From Chrysoporthe austroafricana (taxonomy: Eukaryota; Ascomycota; Sordariomycetes; Diaporthales; Cryphonectriaceae), in contig JYIP02000006.1 of the NCBI GenBank assembly GCA_001051155.2, positions 2,356,001 through 2,420,000 on the forward strand: a stretch of 64,000 nucleotides of DNA. The letters run 5' to 3'. Numbering within the stretch: position 1 is the first letter of the stretch; each line of letters opens with the position of its first letter. Below, piece by piece: positions 32,829-44,190 of this stretch. The position numbers and the translations under genes are program-made. The notes below the pieces were generated by a model that worked only from the letters and a program-made list of their open reading frames with translations, did no database searches and had not been told where the DNA came from.

Positions 32829-35680
32829 ATGACCACCAGATCGCCGTTCAAGACGACTTTCGAGCCTGAGCGGGTGATCCAGCCCATCTTCACGGGCGGG
32901 TCCGTGGCGCTTGATAGTGGAGCCAGGATCTTGGCAACGACGTTTGGGGAGGATGCCGTCCTGACGGATCTGGCGACGGGCAGGCAGTATGCAAAGATTG
33001 AAGGGGTTCGTCTACCCATTGCGCCCCAGGCCAGCGGGCGGAACTAAATGCTAATGTGAACTCCCGTTCAGGACGATGAGACTATTTCAACATTGACCTG
33101 TACGCTTCCGCCCTTATGGCTGTCTGAGCGGGCGCGATAGCTAACGAGATCTTAGTGACCCCCTCCGCCTCGCATCTCATCGTCTGCTCTCGGTCTCTAT
33201 CCATGCGCATCTACTCCCTCAAACTCTCCGACGAGCAGGATACAATCGAGACCACCCTACTACGCACACTCAAGCCGCACGGCACTCCTGTGGTCGTGCT
33301 GGCGGTCGACCGTACAGGCACCCTGCTCGCGACCGGTGCGGCCGATGGCAACATCAAAGTCTGGGATATTCTTGGAGGTTACGTCACGCATACATTTCGA
33401 GGTCCCAGCGTCCTCGTATCAGCCCTGCACTTCTTTGAGATCGCCTCAGGGCGGCTGGGCGAGGAACAGACACCCGGCAAGAAGAGCAAGAAGGCCAAGA
33501 GGAAAAGCGACGTGGCCGACGACACCAAAGACGATGCGACGATCAGATTCCGACTGGCCTCCGGGAGCCAGGACGGCAAGGTCAGGGTGTGGGACTTGCA
33601 CAAGCGCGCCGTTGTTGCGGATCTCGAGTCGCATGTCTCGGACGTTCAAGGATTAGACTACTCTGCCTCGCAACATGCACTGGTCACGGCGAGTCGGGAC
33701 AAGACCATGATCTGGTGGGACGCCAAGTCGTGGGCTCCTAGGAAGGTTATACCAACGCTTGAAACTATAGAGGCCGCGGGCTTCTTGGAAGATGGCAGAC
33801 TGACGTACACGGCGGGTGCCAATGGCCACGTGAGGCTGTGGGAAACAGACACAGGCCGTGAGATCACCACAGAGCAGGCTGCGAAGGCCGAGACAGACTC
33901 AATAGTTGGCGCTTTCTTATGTGCCGAAAAGAACCTGTTGCTCACCGTCCAGGTGGATCACACACTCGTCTTCTACCAAATTCCCTCGATGCGGGACTCG
34001 CTCACGATACCGGAGCTACCAGCACTCGAACCGGCGAGGAGAATATCCGGCACCCACGATGAGATCATTGACCTTGTATATCTATCACCGGACCGCTCGA
34101 TAATGGCACTAGCTACGAACCTGGAAGAGGTGCGATTGGTATCTGTGACGGAGCCGACTGGCGAAGCAGCAGGGATCACAGGCTCAGGAAAGTACTTCGG
34201 CCAGGACATCGGTCTTCTGAAGGGTCACGACGATACTGTGATAACGCTCGACGTCGACTGGTCTGGTCACTGGATTGTAACAGGAGCAAAGGACAATACA
34301 GCCCGGCTGTGGCGGATAGACCCGAAGGACAACAGCTTCACTTGCTGGGCGACCTTCACGGGTCATGCGGAGACGCTGGGCGCCATCGGCCTCCCGAAGA
34401 CTGTCCCTCAAGAATCGTCCGCAGCATACCAAGACCCGGTGAACAACCCACCGCCATTCTTGGTGACGGGATCTCAGGACTTGACTGTGAAGAAATGGGA
34501 GATACCCCGCCAGGCCCAGAAGAAGGCAAAGGCTATCTTCACTAGGAAAGCGCACGAGAAGGATATCAACGCTGTTGATGTCAACCCCACAGGCCAGCTC
34601 TTTGCATCAGCCTCCCAGGATAAGACGGTGAAGGTCTGGTCTGTGGCCGAAGGCGAGGTGCAGGGCATCCTTCGGGGTCACAAGAGAGGTGTGTGGTCAG
34701 TAAGGTTTGCACCGGCCAACACACCAGTGATCCACGGCGACAAGGGAGCAATAGCAGGAAAGGGCCTCGTTTTGACCGGCTCTGGTGACAAGACGATCAA
34801 GATATGGAGTTTGTCGGATTACGCCTGCCTCAGGACCTTCGAAGGACATTCAAACAGCATTCTTAAAGTAGCATGGCTCAAGCAATACGCAGAGGGCGAC
34901 AAGTCGAAGAGAGTGCAATTTGCCAGCGCCGCGGGAGACGGCCTCGTCAAGGTCTGGGATGCGAACAGCGGCGAGACAGAGACCACACTGGACAACCATG
35001 AGGATCGAGTGTGGGCACTGGCCGTCCACCCCGAGACGAACATGATTGTCTCGGGAAGTGCAGACTCGACAGTCACCTTCTGGAAGGATACATCGTCTGA
35101 GACGCAGGCGGCGGCAGCTGAGGCCGCCACCAAGCTGGTGGAGCAGGAACAGCAGCTCGAGAACTACATGCACACGGGTGCATACCGAGACGCCATCGCG
35201 CTCGCACTACAGCTGAACCACCCAGGCCGCTTGCTCAACCTCTTTACCTCCGTGGTGACGGCCAAAAAGCCCGACGAGGGCAGCTTGTGCGGCGTGAAGG
35301 CAGTAGACGAGGTTCTCGCCACGCTCTCCGATGAGCAGATATTCCTGCTCTTGCTACGCCTGCGCGACTGGAACACAAACGCAAGGACTGCACCCGTGGC
35401 GCAGCGGATCCTGTGGACCCTGATCAGGAGCTATCCCGCCTCGAAGTTCTCGAACCTGTCGGTCAAGGGCGCGAGAGGCCAGAAGAGCTTGAAGGAGGTG
35501 CTCAATGCCCTGAAGGTGTACACGGAGAGGCACTACAAGCGCATGGAGGAGCTGGTAGATGAGAGCTATCTGGTGGAGTACACATTGCAGGAGATGGAGA
35601 ACCTAGCGCCGACGCTCGAGGGACCAGCTGGGGTGAACGGCGAGTCTGCAGATGTTCTGATGTTGGATGCAGCATCTTGA
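32829..35680 (+). CDS. utp13: U3 snoRNP WD40 protein UTP13 (TBL3)
   Basis: Exons 32829-33005, 33072-33099 and 33156-35680 give 909 residues. The middle exon is only 28 bp. Intron 1 has the unusual donor GTTCGT; intron 2 has GTACGC with a GCTAAC branch and TAG. The protein is an array of about a dozen WD40 repeats in two propellers (for example GAADGNIKVWD, SGSQDGKVRVWD, TGAKDNTARLWR, SASQDKTVKVWS, TGSGDKTIKIWS, SGSADSTVTFWK). A C-terminal helical Utp13 domain follows from about 735 to 875 (AYRDAIALALQLNHPGRLLN, LLRLRDWNTNARTAPVAQR). A Lys-rich insertion (GKKSKKAKRK) interrupts an early repeat. It acts in the nucleolus in the UTP-B subcomplex of the small-subunit processome, needed for 18S rRNA maturation. 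Length and architecture match the family. Confidence 0.94.
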
Positions 35681-36411
35681 GATGACACGAAGGATCGATG
35701 GGCTGCAATTGATACCACGCTTGACTAGAGTATCGAATTTATCTTATCCTCCTAGCTGTACGGAGAATACGGAGTGTCTCCATAAACGTTCCCATTATTT
35801 GTTCCTGCGAGTCTCATGTAGAAAGCTTCAGAGGCAGCAGAGGCTCGACTCGATGGTGCGGTACTGCTTTCTAGAGTTTGGTTTATGACCTTCATTGGAC
35901 TGAAGACATCTCAAGTACGAGATGATTATGTATTCATAGAGTAGATACATATGAAATCACCAACTCGTCATGTCAATACTTCTTGAGCAAAGGTCCGAGA
36001 TCAAAGAGGTAGCAAGCATCCAAGAATCACTGACACATCTGCCGATCCCCATCAAAGCAAAAACCTAGTAAGCTCAAAGGAACAAAGAAAATGGAAAATT
36101 ATCATAAGATCTCAAGGCAAAAGAAGAAGAAAAAAAGGAAGAAGACCTGCCGAACACTGGGGTACATGCACAATGTTAAGGTTGAAGTGCCGGAGACGGG
36201 AAGCTATGGTACTAGTAGTGTGAACAGCGGGAAGTGGGGCGTCCATGCAGCAATGAACTTGACATCCAGAAATTCAGTCCAACACCAAGCAAACAACTTC
36301 ACGCCGCTTAACCACCGCCACACACACTGCGCTGTGCCCTATCCTCCAAATCTCGACGTCGTACCCGTGTTACCAGCTTCAGACCTACACCAGCAAGTCA
36401 AAACTATCAGA
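35681..36411. other. Intergenic region between UTP13 and SAD1
   Basis: Tandem orientation, about 0.7 kb. The frame upstream of SAD1 is open back to 36091 but encodes a Lys-run and non-conserved sequence, so it is treated as leader. No other feature was seen. Confidence 0.4.
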
Positions 36412-38079
36412 ATGTCCAAACGACTGGCCTCTGAGGCCCTCGAGGAGGCCCTTAACGCAGACTCACCCGCCTCCAAGAAATCACGGATAGGCGAGCCAGA
36501 CAGCAGCCCTGCCGCCGACCAAGAGCAGGACGGTAGCAGCACAAATACAAACATGCCGCGCGAGAACGGCACGAGGGCGAGGGCGAACGGCCGCGACGAG
36601 GAGGATGACGATGGAGACGCGTACTCAGACCTCGACGACCTCCCCGAGGAGAAGGCGCCGATCCGCCAGTCCGCGCCAACAGCAGGCTACGACGACCTGT
36701 ACCTGGATACGATCGACCGCGGCGCGTTGGACTTCGATTTCGAGAAGCTGTGCAGCATCTCGCTGTCCAACATCAACGTGTACGCGTGCCTGGTGTGCGG
36801 GAAGTACTTCCAGGGGCGGGGCCCCAAGTCGCACGCCTACTTCCACGCGCTGGAGGAGAACCACCACGTGTTCATCAACATGGAGACGCAGAAGGTGTAC
36901 GTGCTGCCCGAGGGCTACGAGGTCAAGAGCAGGAGCCTGGACGACATCAAGTACGTGTCGGACCCGCGGTACACCAAGGCGGAGGTCGCGGGGATAGACC
37001 GCAAGCCGCGGACGAGCCTGACGATAGGTGGGCGCGAGTACGTGCCCGGGTTCGTGGGCATGAACAACATCAAGGAGAACGACTACCTCAACGTCGTGGT
37101 GCAGGCGCTGTCGCACGTGCCGCCGCTGCGCAACTTCTTCCTGCTGGAGGACTTCAGCGGGAGCAAGTCGGAGCTGGCCAAGAGGACGAGCATCCTGTTC
37201 CGCAAGATCTGGAATCCGCGCGCCTTCAAGTCCCACGTCAGCCCACACGAGCTGCTCCAGGAGATCTCCCTGCGCTCCAACAAGCGCTTCACGCTGACGC
37301 AGCAGTCCGACCCCGTCGAGTTCCTCTCGTGGTTCCTCAACAACCTCCACCTCGGCCTCGGCGGCAGCAGGACGAAGCCCGGCTCGAGCATGGTGCAGCG
37401 GGTGTTCCAGGGCAAGCTTAAGGTCGAGTCGCAGGCCATCACCGCCAAGGCGGACGTCGGCGACCGCCTGCGCTTCGAGGAGGCCGCCGAGGTCAAGGTC
37501 GACGTCAGCCGCTTCCTCCTGCTCACGCTCGACCTGCCCGCGGCGCCGCTCTTCCAGGACGAGCAGCAGCGCAACATCATCCCGCAGGTCCCGCTGACGA
37601 CGGTCCTCGCCAAGTACGACGGCCGCTCGGCGCAGGAGCACTTGGCGCACCGGCGTCGCTACCGGCTCATGCACCCGCTGCCCCCGTACCTGGTCTTCCA
37701 CATCAAGCGCTTCAGCCAGAACAAGTTCGTGTCGGAGCGCAACCCCACCATCGTGACCTTCGACGCGCGCGACCTCGACGTCTCCCCGTACGTCGAGGCG
37801 GACCCGGCCGTGCACCCGCCCGGCGAGCCCATCTGGTACGACCTCGTGGCCAACGTGGTGCACGAGGCCGTGCGGCTACGGGAGGACGTCGCGGACACCG
37901 GGGAGGAGCGCAAGACGTGGAAGGTGCAGCTGCTCGATAAGGCCCGGGGCGAGTGGGTCGTGTGCCAGGACCTGTTCGTCGACAAGATCCAGCGGGAGCT
38001 GTTGTGCATGGGGGAGTCATACCTACAGGTGTGGGAGAGGCGGAGGGAGCCCGGCGGGAAGGGGAAGGGCAGGGCGTAG
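36412..38079 (+). CDS. sad1: SAD1/USP39-type spliceosomal ubiquitin-hydrolase-like protein
   Basis: Single exon, 555 residues from the ATG at 36412 (MSKRLASEALEEAL). The frame is open further upstream, but that part is Lys-rich and non-conserved. An acidic N terminus (about 65-90) precedes a UBP-type zinc finger with C114, C126 (ACLVCGKYFQGRG) and C129 and His residues in SHAYFHALEENHHVF. The USP-like domain starts near 214 with FVGMNNIKENDYLNVVVQAL. The catalytic Cys of active ubiquitin proteases is replaced by Asp224, so it is expected to be inactive, as is known for Sad1/USP39. Later motifs are QQSDPVEFLSWFLNNLH, YLVFHIKRFSQNKF and the C-terminal SYLQVWERR. The protein is needed for tri-snRNP stability and joining of the spliceosome. 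It is convergent with the eIF4E-like gene. Confidence 0.95.
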   Translation: MSKRLASEALEEALNADSPASKKSRIGEPDSSPAADQEQDGSSTNTNMPRENGTRARANGRDEEDDDGDAYSDLDDLPEEKAPIRQSAPTAGYDDLYLDTIDRGALDFDFEKLCSISLSNINVYACLVCGKYFQGRGPKSHAYFHALEENHHVFINMETQKVYVLPEGYEVKSRSLDDIKYVSDPRYTKAEVAGIDRKPRTSLTIGGREYVPGFVGMNNIKENDYLNVVVQALSHVPPLRNFFLLEDFSGSKSELAKRTSILFRKIWNPRAFKSHVSPHELLQEISLRSNKRFTLTQQSDPVEFLSWFLNNLHLGLGGSRTKPGSSMVQRVFQGKLKVESQAITAKADVGDRLRFEEAAEVKVDVSRFLLLTLDLPAAPLFQDEQQRNIIPQVPLTTVLAKYDGRSAQEHLAHRRRYRLMHPLPPYLVFHIKRFSQNKFVSERNPTIVTFDARDLDVSPYVEADPAVHPPGEPIWYDLVANVVHEAVRLREDVADTGEERKTWKVQLLDKARGEWVVCQDLFVDKIQRELLCMGESYLQVWERRREPGGKGKGRA

Positions 38080-38514
38080 GGATCCAGGCGGCGTTTTGTC
38101 GGCGCGCTCTGGCATCTTTGACGAGGTAACATAAAACAACAAACAAAAGTCGAACGGCCCTTTTGAGGGTGTTCTAGATCACCATGCATGTGCCAAGGAC
38201 CACAGACAATGTCGCACACAAGACGTGATGTATGTCGCTAAAAGCAAGACGCTCGGTAGGACTGTATTCCACAGGAGACCAGGTGGGTGACTATGTACTG
38301 GAACCGATTCATCCCACATGAACATGTCTGAATGCAGCTCACCAAAATCCCTATGAGAAGACACATATAACGGCACCCATCATCCAACAGGAAGATCCAT
38401 TGTGGGGGACCCCAAAGGCCCCTGAAATCCAGTGGTGATTGCAACTCGATACATCCAGGCCGATCGATAGCAATGCTATCGCTGGCATCGCTACAGACAA
38501 GTAGCGAGCACCTG
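38080..38514. other. Short convergent intergenic region
   Basis: Lies between the SAD1 stop and the downstream end of the post-stop frame of the eIF4E-like gene on the minus strand. Nothing recognised. Confidence 0.4.
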
Positions 38515-38814
38515 CTAATCAGAATCTCCCAAAACGCTAACAGTCTTGGGAGGCGTACAGTCAGGATCTCCTGAATCACTCAGTCCCGAATCACTATCAG
38601 TCTCAGGAGGTGTCCATGACTTCTTGGCCACCTCAGCGGTCAAGCTGTAGGCAGGTCGCGCTCGTTCGAGGTCTATTATTCCTCCGGCCTCTTTTATGCT
38701 CTCAAGGTCTCGTTGCGTCCCGTCGGAGGTCTTGACCATTCGCAGCCGCTGAGCACGGTCCCAAATAGCCGGAGGTGACGGACGTCGCGGGATTGGCGCT
38801 CGGACAGGTGTGCA
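38515..38814 (-). other. Open frame continuing after the eIF4E-like stop
   Basis: Immediately after the TAG that ends the eIF4E-like gene (38815-38817), the same reading frame stays open for 99 codons to a TAG at 38515. Its translation contains PAIWDRAQRLRMVKTSDGTQ, then an IKEAGGIIDLERARPAYSLT segment and an acidic Ser/Asp/Pro-rich tail. It looks protein-like, but there is no independent support for translation. It could be a read-through extension, an alternatively spliced final exon or chance. A candidate intron (38749-38823, GTGTCA to GCTCAG) would remove the TAG and keep the frame. Confidence 0.3.
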
Positions 38815-39998
38815 CTATGACACCTGGGAGGCCTGGGCCGGGTCGTTGTTGTTCCCTTGGTGCTGTCGTTGGTTCTGGGGCTTCCTGTGCTGATTGGCTT
38901 TCTCCTTACGAGACTCCTCAATCGTGATGCGCTGCTGGATGCTGTCCTCATGCACCTTCCACTCGATCTTGGTGTTGGACGGGAACTCCAGGACACGCTT
39001 GAAGATTTCCCTAAAGGAAAAAAAAAAGTTTAGCATGATACATCGTATTTTTTGACCGGCCCAGCTCATAGCTCTGGAGACTTGCCTGATCCTGAGGACC
39101 TTGCCCTGACTGGTAGCCGTCCAGATGCTGATGATATCTTCACCATTTCGGACACTCACGACAGCGCCACAAATCTCCTCGCCAGCATCACCGAACTGAT
39201 CCCCAATCAACGCCATCATGAGCTTCTCCCAGTACCGATCGGCAACACCTTTCTTGAGGCGCACAACCCACTTACCCCCCTTCCTGTTCTCGTCGTCTTC
39301 CCATATAGGCCGGATGCCCTTCTTGAAGATGTGGTAGTCGGAGACTGGGGACAGGGCCGAGGGGCGGCCCAGGTGCCGATAGACGGCCCAGAACTGCTCG
39401 GCGGTTGCGACCTCGGCCATGCCATGGACGGTCTCCTCGTACGGGATCGACACGTTCTTCGGGATTGGTGGTCGGAACCAGAAGGCCCAGCTGCTCCGTA
39501 GCGGGTGCTGGGCTGCTGGGTCGCCATTCTTCCCACTCCTGACCGCGCCGCCAGCACCGGCCGCTGCGGCTGGTTTGTCGGTACTGTCTGCGCCGGCCTT
39601 GGATGCACCCCCATTGGCGCCGTCTCTCGGCATCTTGTCGGCGCCGGGGGTCTTCAGGGCCAGGTCGAAAGGGTTTCCAGGCGACTTGGGGGTCTTGGAG
39701 GACCCAAAGGCGGAGAAGGCGCCAGTGCCGAGTCCGAAGGATGCGCCGCCAGGAGAGGCGAGGCCCCCGCCTGCTGAGGCTGGTACGGGGTTGAAAGGGT
39801 TTTTGCCCCCGTGCGACGAGCTGTCACCGCCAAATCGCTTGGAGAAGGAGGAAGATCGGTCCCCTTGGCCGGAGCCTGGGGTGGCAAGGGAGAGTTTGCT
39901 GGTGCTGGAGGTCACAGACACTAGTTAGTATAACCGCCATGCCGAAAGGGAGTGGAGATGACATACTTGGTGCGGCGACTCCATAGATTGCTGTCCAT
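38815..39998 (-). CDS. eIF4E-family cap-binding protein (eIF4E2/4EHP-like)
   Basis: Exons (minus strand) 39998-39967, 39904-39086 and 39010-38815 give 348 residues starting MDSNLWSRRTN. The first intron is 62 bp (GTATGT...CCAG). The second is 75 bp with a GC donor (AG|GCAAGT...TTTAG), and its length is a multiple of three with no in-frame stop. The N-terminal 140 residues are Ser/Gly/Ala/Pro-rich, with NPFNPVP and a repeated NPFDLALK-like motif. The eIF4E fold spans about 144-325: SSWAFWFRPP (W150, W153), EQFWAVYRHLGRP, SDYHIFKKGIRPIWEDDENR, GGKWVVRL, YWEKLMMALIGDQF and EICGAVVSVR. It should bind the mRNA 5' cap. The HPLRSSWAFWFRPP start (instead of HPL..WT.W) resembles the eIF4E2/4EHP class, whose members often repress translation. 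The role here is inferred. Confidence 0.88.
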
Positions 39999-41986
39999 AA
40001 CCACTGATGAATGAGCGACGAGGCAGATTGCCTTTGGAGGTGGTATGGGAAAGGGAGGGGGGTGGTCCTCAAAGCAGTGTTCCAAGCTCTTCAGATTCCC
40101 AGACTACCCAAATCAATTTCTCACGGACCGTGCTGGGGAACCAGCTTTTCCAAGACTGGGACTCGAAGAGTACCCGACTGTCCAAGTTGCAGCAGTGAAC
40201 TGGTCTGCGCGGGGGCAGAGGCCAAAAGGAGGAAAAGCGTGTTTCCTGATGTCGAGTTTGATCTGCTGGTGCCAAGGGCGGCAGTACAAGGGCAGCGACA
40301 GGTATAATGCAATTGGCGACAGGCGGAAGTGTTTTCAGAGAAGAGGATGCAGATGCACCCCGCAATCCAGCCAATCCGTGGCCAGGATGGGAAAATCACA
40401 CAGGTGAAGAGTGCGCTCTGGTTGGTACAGATTGATATGCCTTTGGGCAGTTACAGGCTGGCGGTCGCAGCGGCAAGACGTGGCCTCCAAGATCGGAGTG
40501 GTGGGGTGGAGTGGCAGTGGTGGGATGGGATGGAATTCGAGACGCGGGTGGTTGGGTGGCCCAGATGGAAATTGTCGGATGTCTGCTCGACTGCTGCAGA
40601 GAGATACCAGATAAGGCTGATTGTTGATGTTGAATTCAGCTGAGGAGCGGCGTTGCTGTTGTGTTGAGTGACAGGGTGGTGGCGCGAGGTGTGACGACGA
40701 TGATGGTGAGAGTTCAGTTGGAGTTGAGGTTGAGGTGGGAACCCAGCATCAAAATGTGACTGCGCGGCGCGAGAAAAGTCTCTTCCAGTGGCTGCACCCA
40801 CCACCCACTACTGCCCACCACCCTGGGCTGCACCGGCTCTGCCGCGCCGTGGCACTGGAGAAGCTTGGCAGCGGGCTGCAGCGTACCATGGCTAGCGGCT
40901 AGCGCAGTGCAGCACGCAGGCATTGTGGTGAGGCGACGGGGCTGGCATCTTCCCCACAGCACAACCCGCTGCGCCGTTGAGCAGCTGTGCTGGTGTGAGC
41001 TCAGGTCCCTGTTCCTGGCCGGTTAAGTATGTACTATAGTACCTACTTGCCTGACCACTGTGGGGCACTCCCTCTCCCTAGTCAGGCCATGTCCTCCAGG
41101 TACCTGGCAGTGCCTGGGTGCATACGAGATGTGCCTGCAAATAAATAACCCCCCTTCCTGTCCTGCCTTGCCTACCTACAGATCTGAACAGCTATGTACA
41201 TGTGAATGAATATGCATATATTTATTTATATTGTATGTACAGCATAGCTGTCTGGGCAGGATCTTCCATGTTTGTTTCGATGTGATGTGATGAGCAATGC
41301 ATTGACTGCACTTGTACATAGGCAAAAACTACGTACTTTCTTCCCGTGTCCCCGCGGGGGTAATTCGGAGCAGGGAGTCTAAACAGGCTGTTGGAAGTAG
41401 ATTGAGCACTCTGGTACCGGCCTCTGCATGTTATATTCCTTCATGCTGTGAGCTGTCCGTGGAATACAGCTGTGTGCTGGAGACATCCTGCAGAGGACGT
41501 TGTCGCAGGAGAGACGGTCTATGATGGTCGATTGTCGATTGTCGCGTGTACGCTGGCATGACTGGGTATACGTACTATGGGACCTCTGCACCCTGCTGCA
41601 GCTCCGGCCTCTATCTTATCGGAGCTCCCGCAGAGTCAGCCTTGTACCTGGCTACTGCGGTCCTTGCCCCTCCATCCCCGACAACAAAAAAGTGAGCCTT
41701 CAAGTTGACTCATCTTCATCTTGTTCAGAACCAACCCCTCTGCCAGCCAGAACGAACCTACTACAACCACAAAGCATTGTGTGACCGGGGGTCTCGAAGG
41801 CCACTTGATTTCAAGTTTTCAATCCGCACACCAGGAACCCACGACCTGAGCGCTGGCCTGGAGTGCCCCCACCTTCGTCTTTTCAGGAGTGGATCTCAGC
41901 TTCGTTGACCGTTGGCCCTCCTTCGCTCCAGTGCACCACCGACTCATCTCAACCTCATCCTGAGCCCTCAACCTCAGTCCCTGAAC
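39999..41986. other. Divergent region between eIF4E-like and MetRS genes
   Basis: About 2 kb holding two promoters. It includes a near-palindrome GTACTATAGTACC at 41031 and an AT-rich patch near 41200-41240 (TATATTTATTTATATTG). The last 200 bp before 41987 form the leader of MetRS. No gene supported. Confidence 0.4.
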
Positions 41987-44054
41987 ATGGCCACGGAGAA
42001 CCCCATCCTGCCCGTCGAGGGCAAGCGGAACATCCTCGTCACCAGCGCCCTCCCCTACGTCAACAACGTCCCTCATCTGGGCAACGTGATCGGCAGCGTC
42101 CTGTCCGCAGACGTCTACTCGCGCTGGTGCAAGGCCCGCGGCTTTCAGACCCTCTTCATCTGTGGCTCTGACGAGTACGGTACCGCCACCGAGACCAAGG
42201 CCCTCGCCGAGGGCGTGACCCCCGAGGAGCTCTGCAGGAAGTACCACGCCGTCCACAAGGGCATCTACGACTGGTTCGAGATCGACTTCGACATCTTTGG
42301 CCGCACGCCCACCGAGCACCAGACCCGCATCACCCAGGAGATCTTCCGCAAGCTCTGGGAGAATGGCTTCATCATGGAGCGCGAGGAGGTCCAGCCCTTC
42401 TGTCCGCACCCGGACCACCAGTCCTTCCTTGCCGACAGGTTCATCGAGGGAGAGTGCTCCATCTGCCACAAGCCCGGTGCCCGCGGTGACCAGTGCGACG
42501 ACTGCGGCAGGCTGATGGACCCCTACCAGCCGGAGTCCGAAGCGGGAGCTACCGACGGAGGGCTCTCCAAGGGGGTGGGCTGGCTCATAAATCCCCACTG
42601 CAAGGTCGACAATACCGTCCCGGAGCGGAGGAAGACCAAGCACATGTATCTTCGCCTGGATCTCTTGGAAGGAGAGCTCAAGGAGTGGTTCCACCAGGCC
42701 AGCAAGAACGGAGTCTGGAGCGCCAACAGTATCGAGATCACAGATTCCTGGATAAACAGGGGACTGAACCCCCGAGCCATCACTCGGGATTTGAGATGGG
42801 GCACGCCCATCAACAAGGACATCAAGGGCCTGGACGAGGCGATCTACGCTAGCAAGGTCTTTTACGTCTGGTTCGACGCCTGCATCGGCTACGTCTCAAT
42901 AACCGCCAACTACACCGATGGCAAGAACTTGGATGGAAAGCTGTGGGAGAAGTGGTGGAAATCTAACGATGTGGAGCTGGTCCAGTTCATGGGCAAGGAC
43001 AACGTTCAGTGAGTCTGTTCAGTCAGGCTGGCGCGCAGTACTAGAGTTGACTCTCTTTCCTAGGTTTCACTCTGTCATGTTTCCGAGCTCGCAGATCGGC
43101 ACCAGGGACCCATGGACCAAGGTCCACAAGCTCTCCACGACCGAGTGGCTCCAGTACGAGGATGTCAAGTTCAGCAAATCCAAGGGTATTGGCGTGTTTG
43201 GTAACAATGCCAAGGACACTGGCATTGCGCCCGACATCTGGAGGTACTACCTGCTCTCGCGGCGGCCGGAGACGAGCGACAGCAAGTTCAGCTGGAATGA
43301 GTTCGTGGATGGCAACAACAACGACCTTCTCAAGAACCTCGGCAACTTCAACCAGCGGGTGCAGAAGTTCTGCCAGGCCAAGTACGAGTCTACGGTTTCC
43401 GACTACACCAAGTACAGCTCGGAGGGTCTTGACGCGTACGTCAAGGAGGTCAACGCCCTGCTCAAGGAGTACAACGACTACATGGAAGGCACTAAGCTGC
43501 GCGACGGCCTGAGAATCATCCTCGCCATCTCCGCGGTGGGTAACAAGCTCCTGCAGGACAACAAGCTCGACAACCGCCTACTCACCGAAGAGCCTGACCG
43601 GTGCGCCGCCGTCATCGGTTACGCCCTGAACCATCTGCAGCTCCTCGCATCGATCGTGGCCCCCTACATGCCCGCGACGAGCAAGGCCATGTTCGAGCAG
43701 CTCGGTGTGGAGCCCCAGCCCGCCATCCCCGACCAGTGGTCGGCGAACATTATCAAGCCCGGCCATAAGCTCGGCACGCCGCAGCTCCTGTTCACGCAGA
43801 TCCCCGCCGCCAAGATTGACGAGTGGCGCGAGGCGTATGGTGGCGAGGAGGCGCGCAAGGAGAAGGAGGCGCTCGCCAAGGCGGCGGAGGAGAAGAGGCT
43901 CAAGAAGCTGAAGGACAAGGAGAAGAAGAAGGCCAAGAAGGCGGCCGCTAAAGAAGAGGCCGGCGTTGAGGCGGCGGAGAAGAGGGAGGTCGCGGACCCG
44001 GCAATAGAGCAGGTCACGGAAGCCATTGCGAAGGCTGATGTTCACACGTCTTGA
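41987..44054 (+). CDS. mes1: Cytoplasmic methionyl-tRNA synthetase
   Basis: Exons 41987-43008 and 43064-44054 (intron 55 bp, GTGAGT...TAG) give 670 residues. It is a class I synthetase: the HIGH motif appears as PHLGN (29-33) after ILVTSALPYVNNV, and the KMSKS loop as KFSKS (376-380). The connective-peptide zinc region contains CSICHKPGARGDQCDDCG, and VFYVWFDACIGYVSIT is the conserved Met/ATP-site segment. The anticodon-binding helical domain spans about 430-590 (NNNDLLKNLGNFNQRVQKF). The tail from about 610 is Lys/Glu/Ala-rich, a eukaryotic-type extension; there is no EMAPII tRNA-binding domain. The lack of a presequence points to the cytosolic enzyme that charges initiator and elongator tRNA-Met. 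The gene is convergent with the GCP5-like gene, with only 136 bp between stop codons. Confidence 0.95.
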
Positions 44055-44190
44055 AATGGGAGATAGAGTAGAGGTACAGTAGAATAAGGCGCTGTCCCAT
44101 ATTGCGTGTAAACCCTCATTTTTGGTGCCCTACATATTTGGACCTGCCTTTATTTGGCTATCTTCATTGGATGTGATACTCGTTTTTTTT

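Noticed and set aside
36091..36411. N-terminal extension of SAD1 from an upstream in-frame ATG
   Set aside because: Begins with a Lys-run and reads through non-conserved, AT-rich leader; the ATG at 36412 starts the typical acidic N terminus.
36625..37863. 412-codon minus-strand frame
   Set aside because: Antisense shadow of SAD1, Val/Leu/Arg/Asp-rich as expected from a GC-rich sense gene.
41819..42694. 291-codon minus-strand frame
   Set aside because: Antisense shadow of MetRS.
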